A stretch of DNA of 39,766 bases. It comes from Hoeflea sp. GTDB lineage: Bacteria > Pseudomonadota > Alphaproteobacteria > Rhizobiales > Rhizobiaceae. Below the pieces are notes generated by a model, which had not been told where the DNA came from, did not search any database, and saw only the letters and a program-made list of their open reading frames with translations. A program made the translations under genes and the position numbers. Shown piece by piece: positions 8,327 to 17,610 of the stretch; position 1 is the stretch's first letter, and each line of letters begins with the position of its first letter. The stretch covers positions 1 to 39,766 of the forward strand of contig NZ_NVXQ01000014.1 in the NCBI RefSeq assembly GCF_002733955.1, read 5' to 3'.

Positions 8327-9220
8327 ATGGAAAAAGCCGAACTGGAAGAACTGAGGGAAAAAGTCGCCTGTGGAGCCGTGCTGGAATCCGCCGGCTTTGC
8401 CGTCGATCTAAAGGAAAGCACCCGCAAAGCGGTCAAATACCGCCGCGGCGGCGACATCGTCATCGTCATTCATGACGGCAAGGGCTGGTTTGACCCTTTG
8501 TCGGACGCCAAGGGCGACGTGTTCCGCCTTGTCGAGCATCTCGACGGGCTCCCCTTTACTGCTGCGCTGTATGTCGTCGCGGACCTCATCGGCTTCACGC
8601 CGTCAGAGCCCGCCTGGATCCGTCAGGCCAGGGAGAAAGTGCCGGACCAGACGGTGGCGCAACGCTGGCAAAGCCGCCGAAAGTCATGGCGTGGCTCGTC
8701 GAGCTGGCGCTATCTCAGCGAGACGCGAGGCATCCCGGACGCGGTTCTGCGGCAGGCGATAGCCGCCGATGCCCTGCGCGAAGGTCCGCACGGCAGCATG
8801 TGGGCCGGTCATTTCGACGAGGCCGGTCGCGTCACCGGCTGGGAAGAACGGGGGCCCGATTGGCGCGGTTTTGCGACCGGCGGCGCCAAGGTCCTCTTTC
8901 GACTCGGACCCGCCGGCGCCACTCGGCTTTGCGTAACCGAGGCGGCGATCGACGCCATGAGCCTTGCCGCGATCGAACGTTCGTCGCCCGGAACGCTCTA
9001 TCTCAGCACCGGCGGCGGCTGGTCGCCATCGACCGAAGCCGCCCTTCGCGGGCTTGCCGCCCGCCCGGACGCCCTCCTCGTCGCGGCGACCGACGCCAAC
9101 AGTCAGGGCGAGGCATTTGCCGAACGCCTGCGGGTCCTCGCCGATGAGAAAGGCTGCAACTGGCAGCGCCTCAGACCACCGTCTGATGACTGGAACGCCA
9201 GTCTGAAAAAGAGGGAATGA
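8327..9220 (+). CDS. DUF3991/TOPRIM-domain protein (primase-like)
   Basis: This is a 297-residue protein with an N-terminal DUF3991-type region (about 1-90, AVKYRRGGDIVIVIHDGKGWFDPLSDAKGDVFRLVEHL) and a C-terminal TOPRIM region. The TOPRIM part shows LCVTEAAIDAMSLAAIE with the metal-binding Glu and LLVAATDANSQGEAFAERL, where DxN replaces the usual DxD. Such proteins sit on plasmids and integrative elements and are thought to be primase- or nuclease-like, but no role is proven. GGAGAG precedes the ATG. It heads a rightward block of plasmid-type genes and is followed by 199 bp of purine-rich, then GC-rich sequence. Confidence 0.8.
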   Translation: MEKAELEELREKVACGAVLESAGFAVDLKESTRKAVKYRRGGDIVIVIHDGKGWFDPLSDAKGDVFRLVEHLDGLPFTAALYVVADLIGFTPSEPAWIRQAREKVPDQTVAQRWQSRRKSWRGSSSWRYLSETRGIPDAVLRQAIAADALREGPHGSMWAGHFDEAGRVTGWEERGPDWRGFATGGAKVLFRLGPAGATRLCVTEAAIDAMSLAAIERSSPGTLYLSTGGGWSPSTEAALRGLAARPDALLVAATDANSQGEAFAERLRVLADEKGCNWQRLRPPSDDWNASLKKRE

Positions 9221-9419
9221 GAAAAGGAGAAAGGAGGAAGAAGGCGTGCCGCATGCCCGCCGTCCGCCTCAAGGGTGACGCTCCGCCCGGCTGACGCCGG
9301 CCCTTGACCCGGCCGGACGGAGAGACGGCCGCGGGAAAGGGTCCGGAAGGGCTGAAGAAGATGGTGAGCCGGGGACGGCGCCGCGCTTCAGCCCGTGACA
9401 GGCCTCAAAGGAGCCCGCA

Positions 9420-10016
9420 ATGACCTCTCCTATCCGCAAGATCCATTTCGGGATCGCAGACCGCCACCAGATGTTTCGTCTCTTCGATCGGCACGCCCGG
9501 CGGCCAAATCGTTGGCAGAACGATGACAGCGCGCTTTACGCTGGCGAGTGGTTCGAAATCGCCCGTGCCGAGCACGACTACATGCTCGAAATCCTGCCGC
9601 CGCTCTGGATGCGCGGCGAGATGTTCGCCCTGCGCGAATTCCTGACCGGCAGCATCACCAGCCTCTTCTACACGCTCTGCATCAATGGCGTGACCCGGTT
9701 CTTCCACGCCTATTGCGATCTCTCCGATCCGCGCTCTCCCTACGAGATGCGCGATGCCATCGTCGAGCGCGAGCGCCGGCCGGTCAAGGCGATGACCCGC
9801 GAAGAGCGCATCGAACACATCTGGAGCGCCACCCATGACGATTATCGCGGCTATGCCGGCGCGGACTTCCGCCCCGAACATCGCGGCAAGCGCACTGTCA
9901 TCGTCTATGGTCGGCCGGGGAACAGGTTTCAGCTGCTCGACCACCTGACCGACGCGCAGATCTCCGAGAAGCTGCCTATTCATTTGCGTCACCTGCCGCT
10001 GCCTGAAGCTGCGTGA
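9420..10016 (+). CDS. DUF1419-like protein
   Basis: This 198-residue protein resembles the DUF1419 family of alphaproteobacterial plasmids: MFRLFDRHARRPNRWQNDDSALYAGEWFEIARAEHDYMLEILPPLWMRGEMFALREFLTGSITSLFYTL. It is rich in aromatic and acidic residues and has no membrane segment or known catalytic motif. AAAGGAG lies 7 bp before the ATG. The next gene begins 8 bp after its stop, so the two are co-transcribed. Function is unknown; the family name is from memory of typical members and is the weaker part of this call. Confidence 0.65.
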   Translation: MTSPIRKIHFGIADRHQMFRLFDRHARRPNRWQNDDSALYAGEWFEIARAEHDYMLEILPPLWMRGEMFALREFLTGSITSLFYTLCINGVTRFFHAYCDLSDPRSPYEMRDAIVERERRPVKAMTREERIEHIWSATHDDYRGYAGADFRPEHRGKRTVIVYGRPGNRFQLLDHLTDAQISEKLPIHLRHLPLPEAA

Positions 10017-10024
10017 GGTCGGTC

Positions 10025-10423
10025 ATGTTCACATTTCCTTGTCATGCGGTGCGCAAGGTCATCGCGCGCGGCGAAGCGGATGCGGCCGCCAATGGCGGCT
10101 TCCGCAATCCGTATTACGGCACCAGGCCAGGCGAGGGCGAAAATCCCGGTTTCTGGCTCGTTGGCGACGAGGGGGTCTACATCATATCCAACGGTAAGCT
10201 CGCCGAGGGTGAGACACCGCTCGTCGTCTATTCGAACGAGTGCCACCCCAAGGGCAGTGACGACTGGTGGGATTACAAGCGCCGGCATTTCGGAGGCGAT
10301 GACGGCATCGAGTTCATCGACGCCGACCTCGTCGTTCCGAACTTCAACCGGAACTTCGCCGCGTCCTATCTCGGGATCCAGCTCACCGAGAACGAGATCT
10401 CGTTCTCGCTGATCACCCGCTAA
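10025..10423 (+). CDS. DUF3085-like protein
   Basis: Starting at ATG 10025 (GAGGT just upstream; a GTG at 10013 is also in frame) the product is 132 residues. The segment PGFWLVGDEGVYIISNGKLAEG followed by VVYSNECHPKG resembles DUF3085, a small family of plasmid-borne proteins of unknown function. WWDYKRRHFGGDDGIEFIDAD is acidic and could mimic DNA, but that is only a thought. It is tightly linked to the DUF1419-like gene and lies 87 bp before the large methyltransferase-helicase. Confidence 0.65.
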   Translation: MFTFPCHAVRKVIARGEADAAANGGFRNPYYGTRPGEGENPGFWLVGDEGVYIISNGKLAEGETPLVVYSNECHPKGSDDWWDYKRRHFGGDDGIEFIDADLVVPNFNRNFAASYLGIQLTENEISFSLITR

Positions 10424-10510
10424 CCGCACTTCCAATTCCGCACGTCCCCCACGCGACCGGTTCGCCCGGCGCCGCGGCTCCGTGCGCTCGCATCACAGGA
10501 GAAACCATCA

Positions 10511-13500
10511 ATGTCCGACCACGATCCCTTGACCCTCGACATGTTTGGCAGTTCGCAGAGCGCACTGTCTTCCGGCCTGGGCTTTGGCGTCACCGCCTTT
10601 GCCAACAGCCCGAAATCCGAAACGACCGAATCCGATACTCCAGCCGACGATCAGGTCAACAGCCAGGTTCTGGCGGCTGCTTCCCGGAAGCTCGACATCG
10701 ACGACACGGCGCGCGGCAGCAATTTTCATCTTTCCGGTAGCCGGAACCTCGCTAAGGGCTGGAAAACCCGGGCGCGCGACAATCTCGCCGCCATCTCGCT
10801 CGCTGAAACAATTACGGCCGAGGACCGGCCCGCGACGCCGGAGGAACAGGCTCGTCTTGTTCGCTTCACAGGCTTTGGCGCCTCCGATCTTGCCAATGCG
10901 ATCTTCTCCCGGCCCTGCGAGGATGGGTTCCGGAAGGGGTGGGAAGACCTTGGCGAAGAGCTGCAGGAGGCCGTGAACGAGGCCGATTACGCCTCGCTTG
11001 CCCGCTGCACGCAATATGCCCATTTCACGCCGGAGTTCATCGTCCGGGCGATCTGGAAGGGTCTCGAACGGCTCGGCTGGCGCGGCGGCCGCGTCCTCGA
11101 ACCGGGGGTCGGGACGGGGCTGTTCCCAGCCCTCATGCCAGAAGCGCTTCGCGGTCAGTCATTCGTCACCGGCGTCGAGCTCGATCCGGTCACCGCGCGG
11201 ATCGCCCAGCTCCTCCAGCCGGTCGCCCGCATCATCGAAGGTGATTTCGCGCGCACCGATCTGCCGGCGCATTTCGATCTCGCCATCGGCAATCCGCCGT
11301 TCTCGGACAGGACCGTCCGCTCCGACCGCGCATACCGGTCAATGGGCCTGCGGCTGCATGACTATTTCATCGCGCGATCGATCGATCTCCTGAAGCCCGG
11401 CGCGCTCGCCGCCTTCGTCACGTCGTCGGGCACGATGGACAAGGCCGATGCGACAGCCCGCGAACACATCGCCAAGTCGGCCAACCTCATCGCCGCGCTC
11501 CGCCTGCCCGAAGGCAGTTTTCGCGCCGATGCCGGCACTGATGTCGTCGTCGACATCCTGTTCTTCCGCAAGCGCAAGCCCGGCGAGTTGCAGGGCGACG
11601 CGAGCTGGCTGAACCTGGCTGAGGTTGCACCCGCCAGCGAGGACGGCGAGGCCATCCGGGTCAATCGCTGGTTCGCCGATCACCCCGCTCATGTCCTGGG
11701 CCGCCACGCGATCACGTCCGGACCCTTCGGCGAAGCCTATACCTGCTTGGCCGGTGGCGGCGACCTCGCGGCCGATCTGGATGCCGCCGTCCTCTCCCTC
11801 CCGAGCGCCCTCTATGACGGCGAGCCCGTCGCTATCGATATCGATCTCGAACTTGGGACGACCCTGACCGACATCGCGAGACCCGAAGATGCCCATGTCC
11901 GCGAGGGCAGCTTCTTCTTCGGCCCCCCGAAAGGGCTAATGCAGGTTCTCGACGGCAAACCCGCACCGGTTCCTGTCCGCAAGGGTCGGTCGGGCGAGGG
12001 GTTTTCCGAAAAGCAGATCAACATCGTCAGAAAGCTGATCCCGGTCCGAGACGCCGTGCGGGCGGTCCTGAAGGCCCAGGAGACTGATCAGCCGTGGCGG
12101 GACCTTCAGGTGAAGCTGCGCATCGCCTGGTCGAGCTTCGTGCGCGATTTCGGGCCGATCAACCACACCAGGGTGTCGATCTCGGAGAACGATGCGACCG
12201 GAGAGACCCGCGAGACGCATCGCCGCCCGAATCTGCAGCCCTTCCTCGACGATCCCGATTGCTGGCTGGTCGCCTCCATCGAAAATTACGATCTCGATAC
12301 CGACACTGCCAAGCCCGGCCCGATCTTCTCCGAACGGGTGATTGCTCCGCCTTCGCCGCCGGTGATCACCAACGCCACCGATGCGCTTGCCGTCGTCCTC
12401 AATGAACGCGGCCATGTCGATATCGACCATATCGCCGAGCTTTTGCATGAGAATCGCAAGACCGTCATCGAGGGACTGGGTAGCGCAATCTATCGCGATC
12501 CGGCGGATGCGTCCTGGCAGACATCCGACGCCTACCTCTCCGGCCCGGTCCGCGACAAGCTGGCGATCGCGGAAGCGGCCGCTGAGCTAGACCCGGCCTA
12601 CAAGCGCAATGTCGAAGCGCTTGAAGCGGTGCAGCCGGCCGATCTCAGCCCGTCGGAGATCACCGCACGGCTGGGCGCCCCATGGATTCCCGCCAGCGAT
12701 GTCGTCGATTTCGTAAGAGAGACGATGGGCACCGAGATCACGATCCGGCACATGCCAGAGCTCGCCTCCTGGACGGTCGATGCCCGCATGCTGGCCTTCC
12801 GGGCCGAGGGCACGTCGGAATGGGGCACCAAGCGCCGGCATGCCGGCGAGCTCATCGCAGACGCCCTCAATAGCCGTATCCCGCAGATCTTCGACACGAT
12901 CAGGGACGGGGCCAGTGAACGCCGGGTGCTCAACGTCGTCGACACCGAGGCGGCCAAGGAGAAGCTCACCAAGATCAAGACCGCCTTCCAGAGCTGGGTC
13001 TGGTCCGATCCGGACCGCACCGACCGGCTGGCGCGCCTATATAACGACCGCTTCAACAATATCGCGCCCCGATCCTTCAACGGGGACCATCTCCAGCTAC
13101 CGGGCGCCTCAGGCGCCTTTGTTCTTTATGGCCACCAGAAACGCGGCATCTGGCGGATCATCTCCTCCGGCGCGACCTATCTCGCTCACGCCGTCGGCGC
13201 TGGCAAGACCATGACGATAGCGGCCGCCATCATGGAGCAACGCCGGCTCGGCCTGATCTCGAAAGCCATGCTGGTCGTACCCGGACACTGCCTGGCCCAG
13301 GCCGCCCGCGAGTTCCTGGCGCTTTATCCGACTGCGCGGATACTCGTCGCCGACGAGACGAATTTTTCCAAAGAGAAACGTCACCGCTTCTTGTCGCGCG
13401 CCGCGACGGCCAATTGGGACGCGATCATCATTACCCATTCCGCCTTCAAGTTCATCGCTGTACCGGCAGTCTTCGAAAAGCAGATGATCGAGGATGAACT

Positions 13501-15604
13501 CACGCTTTATGAAGACCTGCTCACCAGGGTCGAGGGCGACGATCGGGTGTCACGCAAGCGACTGGAACGGCTGAAGGAGGGCCTGAAGGACCGGCTGGAA
13601 TCTCTGGCGACCGTCAAGGACGATCTCCTGACCATTTCCGAGATCGGCGTCGATCAGATCGTCGTCGACGAGGCGCAGGAATTCCGGAAGCTGAGTTTTG
13701 CGACGAACATGTCGACCCTGAAAGGCGTCGATCCGAACGGCTCGCAGCGGGCCTGGGACCTCTATGTGAAATCCCGCTTCATCGAGACAAAGAACCGGGG
13801 TCGGGCACTGGTGCTGGCCTCGGGTACGCCGATCACCAACACGCTTGGCGAAATGTTCTCGGTTCAGCGCTTCCTCGGCTTCGACGCGCTCAAGGAACGC
13901 GGCTTGCACGAATTCGACGCCTGGGCCTCGACTTTCGGCGATGTGGCGACCGAACTCGAATTGCAGCCCTCGGGCAAATACAAGCCCGTCTCGCGCTTTG
14001 CGACCTTCGTCAATGTGCCGGAACTGATCGCCATGTTCCGCTCCTTCGCCGATGTCGTGTTGCCGGAGGATCTGAAGCAATATGTGAAAATTCCCGCCGT
14101 CTCGAAGGGCAAACGGCAGATCGTCACCGCAAAGCCGACCGACGACTTCAAGCTCTATCAGCAGGTGCTCGAGGCCCGCATCAGGGCCATCGAAAAGCGC
14201 GAAGGTCCGGCCCAACCCGGCGACGACATTCTGCTTTCCGTCATTACCGACGGGCGCCATGCGGCGATTGATCTGCGGCTGGTCGATCCCGACAATGACA
14301 ATGAGCCGGGCAACAAGCTCAACAAGCTGATCGCCAACGCCTATCGCATCTGGCGCGAGTCCGGAGAAAACGAGTACCTGACCCGTGAGGGCAAGCCCTT
14401 CGACCTGCCCGGCGCGGCGCAGATGATCTTCTCCGATCTTGGCACGATCAGCGTCGAGAAAAGCAGAGGCTTTTCCGCCTATCGCTGGATCCGCAACGAG
14501 CTCGTCCGGTTTGGCGTTCCGGCCTCGGAGATCGCCTTCATGCAGGACTACAAGAAGACCGAGGCCAAGCAGCGGCTGTTCGCCGATGTCAATGCGGGCA
14601 AGGTCCGCTTCCTGATCGGCTCATCGGAAACCATGGGCACCGGCGTCAACGCCCAGCTTCGCCTAAAGGCGCTCCACCATCTCGACGTGCCCTGGCTTCC
14701 CTCCCAGATCGAGCAACGCGAGGGCCGCATCGAGCGGCAGGGCAATCAGCATGACGAGATCGACATCTTCGCCTACGCCACCGAAGGCTCGATGGATGCG
14801 CAGATGTGGCAGAACAACGAGCGCAAGGCCCGGTTCATCGCCGCGGCCCTCTCCGGCGACACATCGGTACGCCGCCTGGAGGATCTGGGCGAGGGGCAGG
14901 CCAACCAGTTCGCCATGGCCAAGGCGATCGCTTCCGGCGATCAGCGCCTGATGCAGAAGGCAGGCCTCGAGGCCAATATCGCCCGGCTCGAACGCTTGTG
15001 CGCCGCGCACCGAGACGATCTCTTTGCCGTGCGTCGTCAAATCCGCAACGCCGAACGCGATATCGAGCATGATACCCGTCGCATCGCGGAGATCGCCAAG
15101 GACATCGAGCGTCGGATTCCGACCGCCGGCGATGCCTTTGCCATGACCGTTGCTGGGCAATCCTTCACCGAGCGCAAGCCTGCCGGCCGTGCCCTGATGA
15201 AGGAAATCATGACGCTCGTGCATCTTCGCGAGGAGGATGAAAAGACGATCGCCACGATTGGCGGCTTCGATCTCGTTTTCTCGGGCCAGCGTGTCGGTCA
15301 GGACGATTTCCAGTACGACGTAACGATTGCGCGGACTGGCGCGGAATCCGAGATCGACCTGGCGCTGACCGTCACTCCGCTCGGCGCCGTCTCCCGCATC
15401 GAACATGTGCTCGGCGGCTTCGAAGACGAGCGCTCGCAATACCGCTTCCGCCTCGACGACGCGGAGCGCCGGCTGGCCTCATACCAGACCCGCCAGGGCG
15501 GAGAATTCGGCTTCGAAGACGAGCTTGCAGAGAAGCGCCAACAACTCGCCAAAATCGAGGCAGATCTGGCGGATGAGGTATTGAAGGAGGGGGAGGCGGC
15601 CTGA
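10511..15604 (+). CDS. Giant N6-adenine methyltransferase-SF2 helicase fusion (DarB-like)
   Basis: A single 1697-residue protein. An N-terminal class I methyltransferase has VLEPGVGTGLFPALMP (SAM site, about 195) and IGNPPFSD (NPPF at 261-264, the adenine-N6 motif), then LPEGSFRADAGTDVVVDILFF. After a linker comes an SF2 helicase: HQKRGIWRII, AVGAGKTMT (Walker A Lys899), VVDEAQEF (DEAQ at 1053-1056), and a C-terminal RecA domain ending QREGRIERQG. A coiled-coil-rich tail (about 1480-1550) follows. The layout matches phage P1 DarB and plasmid methylase-helicases linked to protection of incoming DNA from restriction. AGGAG precedes the ATG. No restriction endonuclease domain was seen. Antirestriction is inference; DNA remodelling or epigenetic marking are alternatives. 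Confidence 0.85.
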   Translation: MSDHDPLTLDMFGSSQSALSSGLGFGVTAFANSPKSETTESDTPADDQVNSQVLAAASRKLDIDDTARGSNFHLSGSRNLAKGWKTRARDNLAAISLAETITAEDRPATPEEQARLVRFTGFGASDLANAIFSRPCEDGFRKGWEDLGEELQEAVNEADYASLARCTQYAHFTPEFIVRAIWKGLERLGWRGGRVLEPGVGTGLFPALMPEALRGQSFVTGVELDPVTARIAQLLQPVARIIEGDFARTDLPAHFDLAIGNPPFSDRTVRSDRAYRSMGLRLHDYFIARSIDLLKPGALAAFVTSSGTMDKADATAREHIAKSANLIAALRLPEGSFRADAGTDVVVDILFFRKRKPGELQGDASWLNLAEVAPASEDGEAIRVNRWFADHPAHVLGRHAITSGPFGEAYTCLAGGGDLAADLDAAVLSLPSALYDGEPVAIDIDLELGTTLTDIARPEDAHVREGSFFFGPPKGLMQVLDGKPAPVPVRKGRSGEGFSEKQINIVRKLIPVRDAVRAVLKAQETDQPWRDLQVKLRIAWSSFVRDFGPINHTRVSISENDATGETRETHRRPNLQPFLDDPDCWLVASIENYDLDTDTAKPGPIFSERVIAPPSPPVITNATDALAVVLNERGHVDIDHIAELLHENRKTVIEGLGSAIYRDPADASWQTSDAYLSGPVRDKLAIAEAAAELDPAYKRNVEALEAVQPADLSPSEITARLGAPWIPASDVVDFVRETMGTEITIRHMPELASWTVDARMLAFRAEGTSEWGTKRRHAGELIADALNSRIPQIFDTIRDGASERRVLNVVDTEAAKEKLTKIKTAFQSWVWSDPDRTDRLARLYNDRFNNIAPRSFNGDHLQLPGASGAFVLYGHQKRGIWRIISSGATYLAHAVGAGKTMTIAAAIMEQRRLGLISKAMLVVPGHCLAQAAREFLALYPTARILVADETNFSKEKRHRFLSRAATANWDAIIITHSAFKFIAVPAVFEKQMIEDELTLYEDLLTRVEGDDRVSRKRLERLKEGLKDRLESLATVKDDLLTISEIGVDQIVVDEAQEFRKLSFATNMSTLKGVDPNGSQRAWDLYVKSRFIETKNRGRALVLASGTPITNTLGEMFSVQRFLGFDALKERGLHEFDAWASTFGDVATELELQPSGKYKPVSRFATFVNVPELIAMFRSFADVVLPEDLKQYVKIPAVSKGKRQIVTAKPTDDFKLYQQVLEARIRAIEKREGPAQPGDDILLSVITDGRHAAIDLRLVDPDNDNEPGNKLNKLIANAYRIWRESGENEYLTREGKPFDLPGAAQMIFSDLGTISVEKSRGFSAYRWIRNELVRFGVPASEIAFMQDYKKTEAKQRLFADVNAGKVRFLIGSSETMGTGVNAQLRLKALHHLDVPWLPSQIEQREGRIERQGNQHDEIDIFAYATEGSMDAQMWQNNERKARFIAAALSGDTSVRRLEDLGEGQANQFAMAKAIASGDQRLMQKAGLEANIARLERLCAAHRDDLFAVRRQIRNAERDIEHDTRRIAEIAKDIERRIPTAGDAFAMTVAGQSFTERKPAGRALMKEIMTLVHLREEDEKTIATIGGFDLVFSGQRVGQDDFQYDVTIARTGAESEIDLALTVTPLGAVSRIEHVLGGFEDERSQYRFRLDDAERRLASYQTRQGGEFGFEDELAEKRQQLAKIEADLADEVLKEGEAA

Positions 15605-15855
15605 AGAAGAAGTAGGAAGGGGACCGGTCGCAGATCGGTCGAACCGGTGATGCTGTCGCTCAACCGCCGCCTGCGCCATCCCGACCCGTCGTTCCTCGCA
15701 GGGCTGGCCAGCCCCGCTCACCCGGCCGGGCAGGGACGCTCGGCCGCAGTTGCACCGGCCCGCCCGCTCCGCGGTCCCGGGGATGTCTTCGAGAAGAAGA
15801 CGAAAAAGGGAACCGGCGGCGTGCCGGGTCCTCAATCCGCAACCAGGAGCTTCCA

Positions 15856-17520
15856 ATGCATATCATCAAGATCGACCCGCGCGCGCTGAAGGAAAATCCC
15901 AACGATGCCCGCAAATCCAAATCCACGCCGCAGGGCGATGCGCTGCTGGTCGCGACCATCAAGGCCGTCGGCATCATCCAGCCGCCCGTCGTTTCCCCCG
16001 AAGCGGGTGGCGGCAACGGCTTCATCATCCAGGCCGGCCATCGCCGCACCAGAGGTGCGATTGCCGCGGAGCTCGAAGAGATCGAGGTCATCGTGACCGA
16101 TCCGGCCGGTGACGGCGGCGCCATGCGCTCAATGGTCGAGAACATCGCCCGCGAACCGCTCAACCCCGTCGATCAGTGGCGCGCCATCGAACGTCTGGTG
16201 GCGCTCGGTTGGACCCAGGAAGGCATTGCCGCGGCGCTGTCGCTTCCGGTCCGCCAGATCAAGAAGCTCCGCCTTCTCGCCAATGTGCTTCCCGCCATGC
16301 TGGACCAGATGGCCAAGGGCGACATGCCGGATGAACGGCAGCTCAGGACCATTGCCGCAGCCTCGATCGCGGAGCAGAAGGAGGTCTGGAAGATCCACAA
16401 GCCCAAGAAGAACGAAACGACGTCCTGGTGCTCGGTTGCCAACGGCCTGTCCAAGACCCGCATGTATGCACGCGACGCCAGCTTCCACGATGAGCTGGCG
16501 CAGGCCTACGGCATCGCCTGGGTTGAGGACCTCTTCGCCCCCGCCGACGAGGACAGCCGTTATACGAACGATGTCGAGGCCTTTCTCGGCGCCCAGCAGG
16601 AATGGATGACCAACAACCTGCCCAAGAACGGCATGATTACCGAGCTCAATGGCTGGAACGGTCCCGATCTGCCCAAGAAGGCCGAACGCGTCTACGGCAA
16701 GCCAAAGAAGTCCGACCATACGGCCATGTATCTCGATCGCGACGGCAAGGTTCAGTCCGTCGTCTACCGGATGCCGGAGCCGAAAGCAGCGAAGAGCAAG
16801 GCGGAGGAGAGCGGTGCCATAGCACCGACGCAACGTTCGGACGTCACCCAGAAGGGCCAGGACATGATCGGCGATTTCCGCACCGATGCGCTGCACGAGG
16901 CGCTTCACCGCGCACCGATCGAGGACGACACGCTGATGGCGCTGCTCGTCATTGCCTTTGCCGGTCAAAACGTCCGCGTCGATACAGGATCCGGCAATAC
17001 GGGTTCGTTCCGAAGCCTGATCGCGCCCCATGCCGCGACCTTGGTTGATGGCACTGGCAATCTCGCCGTCGACACGGAGACGCTCAGGGTCGCGGCCCGC
17101 TCGGTGCTGATCGAGGTGCTGTCGTGCCGCCGCAACATGTCGAACAGCGGCATCGTCTCGCGGGTGGCCGGCGTTGTGATTGGGGCCGACAGCTTCCTGC
17201 CCAATATGGGGACCGAGGATTTCCTCGTGTGCCTGTCCCGGCAGGCTCTCGAGGCCGTTTGCGCGGACACCTCGGTCCTGCCGCGCAACAAAGTCCGGGA
17301 TACGCGCGCCGCGCTCGTCGAGCATTTCAAGGAAGAACGCTTCGTTCACACCTCGGCGCTCTTCGCGCCGGAGGCAAACGAACTCTCCGACTGGAAGGCC
17401 CGCAACGAGCTCACCAAGGACGAGGAAGCCGGGGATGCCGACGGCTCCATCGACGGGCCGGATGAGGTCGACATCGACTCGGACGCCGTCTCCGAGGGTT
17501 TCCGCGAAGCCGCCGAATAG
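15856..17520 (+). CDS. ParB/RepB/Spo0J-family protein, orphan
   Basis: This 554-residue protein has a full ParB N-terminal domain: FIIQAGHRRTRGAI (CTP-binding box), MVENIAREPLNPVDQWRAI (the ENI-R box), and a helix-turn-helix, WTQEGIAAALSLPVRQIKKL. The remaining 400 residues are an extension not found in classical 300-residue ParBs. It contains a basic segment with PKKSDHTAMYLDRDGKVQ and an acidic C-terminus (DEEAGDADGSIDGPDEVDIDSD). No ParA gene and no obvious parS are adjacent, so a role in gene control, DNA protection or DNA loading is as likely as segregation. AGGAG precedes the ATG; a terminator-like hairpin follows the stop. Confidence 0.88.
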   Translation: MHIIKIDPRALKENPNDARKSKSTPQGDALLVATIKAVGIIQPPVVSPEAGGGNGFIIQAGHRRTRGAIAAELEEIEVIVTDPAGDGGAMRSMVENIAREPLNPVDQWRAIERLVALGWTQEGIAAALSLPVRQIKKLRLLANVLPAMLDQMAKGDMPDERQLRTIAAASIAEQKEVWKIHKPKKNETTSWCSVANGLSKTRMYARDASFHDELAQAYGIAWVEDLFAPADEDSRYTNDVEAFLGAQQEWMTNNLPKNGMITELNGWNGPDLPKKAERVYGKPKKSDHTAMYLDRDGKVQSVVYRMPEPKAAKSKAEESGAIAPTQRSDVTQKGQDMIGDFRTDALHEALHRAPIEDDTLMALLVIAFAGQNVRVDTGSGNTGSFRSLIAPHAATLVDGTGNLAVDTETLRVAARSVLIEVLSCRRNMSNSGIVSRVAGVVIGADSFLPNMGTEDFLVCLSRQALEAVCADTSVLPRNKVRDTRAALVEHFKEERFVHTSALFAPEANELSDWKARNELTKDEEAGDADGSIDGPDEVDIDSDAVSEGFREAAE

Positions 17521-17548
17521 CGGTCTACTTCCTTCCGAACGCACATCA

Positions 17549-17580
17549 CGCCGCCGGCATCGTCCGGCGGCGCTTTCGTT
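17549..17580 (+). terminator. Terminator-like hairpin after the parB-like gene
   Basis: A 9-bp GC-only stem (CGCCGCCGG / CCGGCGGCG) with a six-base loop is followed by CTTTCGTTT. It lies 29 bp after the ParB stop. The T-tract is broken by C and G, so termination may be partial and the next gene may still be read from upstream. Confidence 0.55.
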
Positions 17581-17610
17581 TCCGATTCATCCAACAGGAG
17601 GACATCACTC

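Noticed and set aside
7935-8354. Plus-strand frame before the TOPRIM gene (MSEILLGTGTVLDEKAG...)
   Set aside because: The first 40 residues look plausible but the rest does not, there is no good ribosome site and it overlaps the next gene out of frame; left as a gap note.
14663-15439. Minus-strand open frame of 258 aa opposite the helicase C-terminus
   Set aside because: The opposite strand holds the helicase motif QREGRIERQG and a coiled-coil tail; no independent evidence supports this frame.
16129-17544. Minus-strand open frame of 471 aa opposite the ParB-like gene
   Set aside because: The plus strand encodes a clear ParB domain; the antisense product is a codon-bias shadow with no known fold.
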